NCBI GenBank assembly: GCA_026119855.1
Contig: JAOWBW010000087.1
Span: 992,001-1,056,000 of the forward strand
Direction of reading: 5' to 3'
Length of the DNA: 64,000 bases
Origin: Campanula takesimana
Taxonomy: Eukaryota; Streptophyta; Magnoliopsida; Asterales; Campanulaceae
Below the pieces are notes generated by a model that was not told the DNA's origin, ran no database searches, and saw only the letters and a program-made list of their open reading frames with translations. Below are positions 63,405 through 64,000 of the stretch, piece after piece (positions within the stretch are counted from its first letter, which is position 1; each line of letters starts with the position of its first letter). A program made the translations under genes and the position numbers.

Positions 63405-64000
63405 TCACCACAGCACTTCTGCATACAATCCCCATATTGTGCAAGGCAGAATATCACCCCTAGTGAAAAGATGAGAGTGTTTTCCAGTTTAAAACATTGA
63501 ATAAATTTCCCCAGAAATAAACTAAATATTTGAAATGGTCTTACTCTAAGTTTTCAAGTGTGATATCCAACATGGAGGTTTCCCTCCCCTGCACCTCACG
63601 AATTTGGCGTGTACCACGGCTTGAAAGCCTCCCAATCACATCTAGTAGGATAATTTTAAAAGGTTTAAAAGTATTAGTTCCATTTGTTAACATATTTGAT
63701 TTCACTTTCAATATTATATGGTTGTCCACTTACCAACCAGCTGGTCCTCATGTATAGCACCCAGAACATCATACTTTTGAAAGTCATACATATTTCTGGG
63801 AAACTGAGTTCCCAAAACTTCGGTTACAACCGTTCTCCCAATGAAAATCAACCTATAAGGAGCTGTAGTGGTCCTCATCTTCTTTCCATTTTCAGTAACA
63901 ACAAAATTCTTTATAGTGTAAATATGTTCTTCTCGAAACATATTGCAGAAACGTGGAATGAGAGGTTTTTTGATTGTCGCATGGATACGACCGCCATGTT
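63405..64000 (-). CDS. RPA1-like OB-fold protein (DUF223 type), 5' end beyond window
   Basis: Three exons on the minus strand. Exon 1 (64000-63734, runs off the edge) reads GGRIHATIKKPLIPRF, MFREEHIYTIKNFVV, then YRLIFIGRTVVTEVL, the single-strand DNA-binding OB-fold typical of plant RPA1-like/DUF223 proteins. Donor GTAAGT. Exon 2 (63641-63545): DVIGRLSSRGTRQIREVQG to LDITLENLE; donor GTAAGA. Exon 3 from 63459: GDILPCTIWGLYAEVLW then TGA. The joins keep phase and give the family's LxDxEGxxLxCTLWGxYA motif. A longer open frame in another phase continues to 63155 (GVKRCLMEDFVEDDG) and could be the true tail after one frameshift. Plant Helitrons carry RPA-like genes, and a Helitron-like end lies 3.3 kb downstream on this strand; a dispersed host RPA paralogue is the alternative. 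Confidence 0.75.

Noticed and set aside
63155..63500. Plus-strand 116-codon ORF opposite the RPA-like gene
   Set aside because: Antisense shadow of the minus-strand RPA-like coding and tail region; Pro/Ser-rich with no domain.

Overview
The window is nuclear DNA of a flowering plant, probably a eudicot; I cannot name the genus. The evidence is AT-rich sequence full of Stowaway-like MITEs (TIR CTCCCTCCGTCCC inside TA duplications), Copia and Gypsy LTR retrotransposons primed by initiator tRNA-Met, Mutator-like elements with 9-bp target duplications, 5'-truncated LINEs, split intron-bearing gene pieces and nuclear tRNA genes. Almost no intact protein gene is visible. Most short ORFs are chance readings of repeats.

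Layout. 1-13 kb: a gag-protease-only Copia element with both LTRs (779-3227), a run of MITEs, low-complexity 'word' elements, a decayed Gypsy polyprotein end (8.85-9.06 kb) and a 1.4-kb Copia-type solo LTR (9326-10720). 13-36 kb: the most distinctive region. It is a degenerate segmental array holding 11 full-length nuclear tRNA-Gln genes, all on the minus strand (six CUG, five UUG anticodons), and at least five tRNA-Gln relics. Its spacers are recognisably duplicated and have been hit by a very young non-autonomous Copia element (14329-17529, LTRs differing by one base seen), two related Mutator-like elements (one a Pack-MULE carrying a piece of a bromodomain-type gene), MITEs and a TRIM-like LTR.

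36-50 kb: a three-copy divergent repeat, a 51-bp tandem repeat split by a MITE, a nearly 4-kb palindrome made of two inverted copies of a plant-mobile-domain (MAIN-like) gene, a direct duplication flanking an isolated mannose-6-phosphate isomerase exon, LINE tails and nested MITEs. 50-60 kb: a word-type element with target duplication, a 3.2-kb Mutator-like element with a 9-bp target duplication that contains a 15-copy hairpin satellite, the 5' end of an unrecognised minus-strand gene (leader intron followed directly by an ATG exon) and a 2.6-kb solo LTR. 60-64 kb: a Helitron-like 3' terminus, AT-rich DNA with MITEs, and at the right edge the start-truncated end of an RPA1-like OB-fold gene on the minus strand, of the kind Helitrons carry.

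Functionally the window supplies glutamine tRNAs. The rest is layered transposon insertion, from which relative ages can be read: tRNA units duplicated first, then MITE, MULE and Copia insertions into single units. All family names come from motif recognition without database search. Exact ends are given only where TIRs, LTR ends or target duplications could be read.
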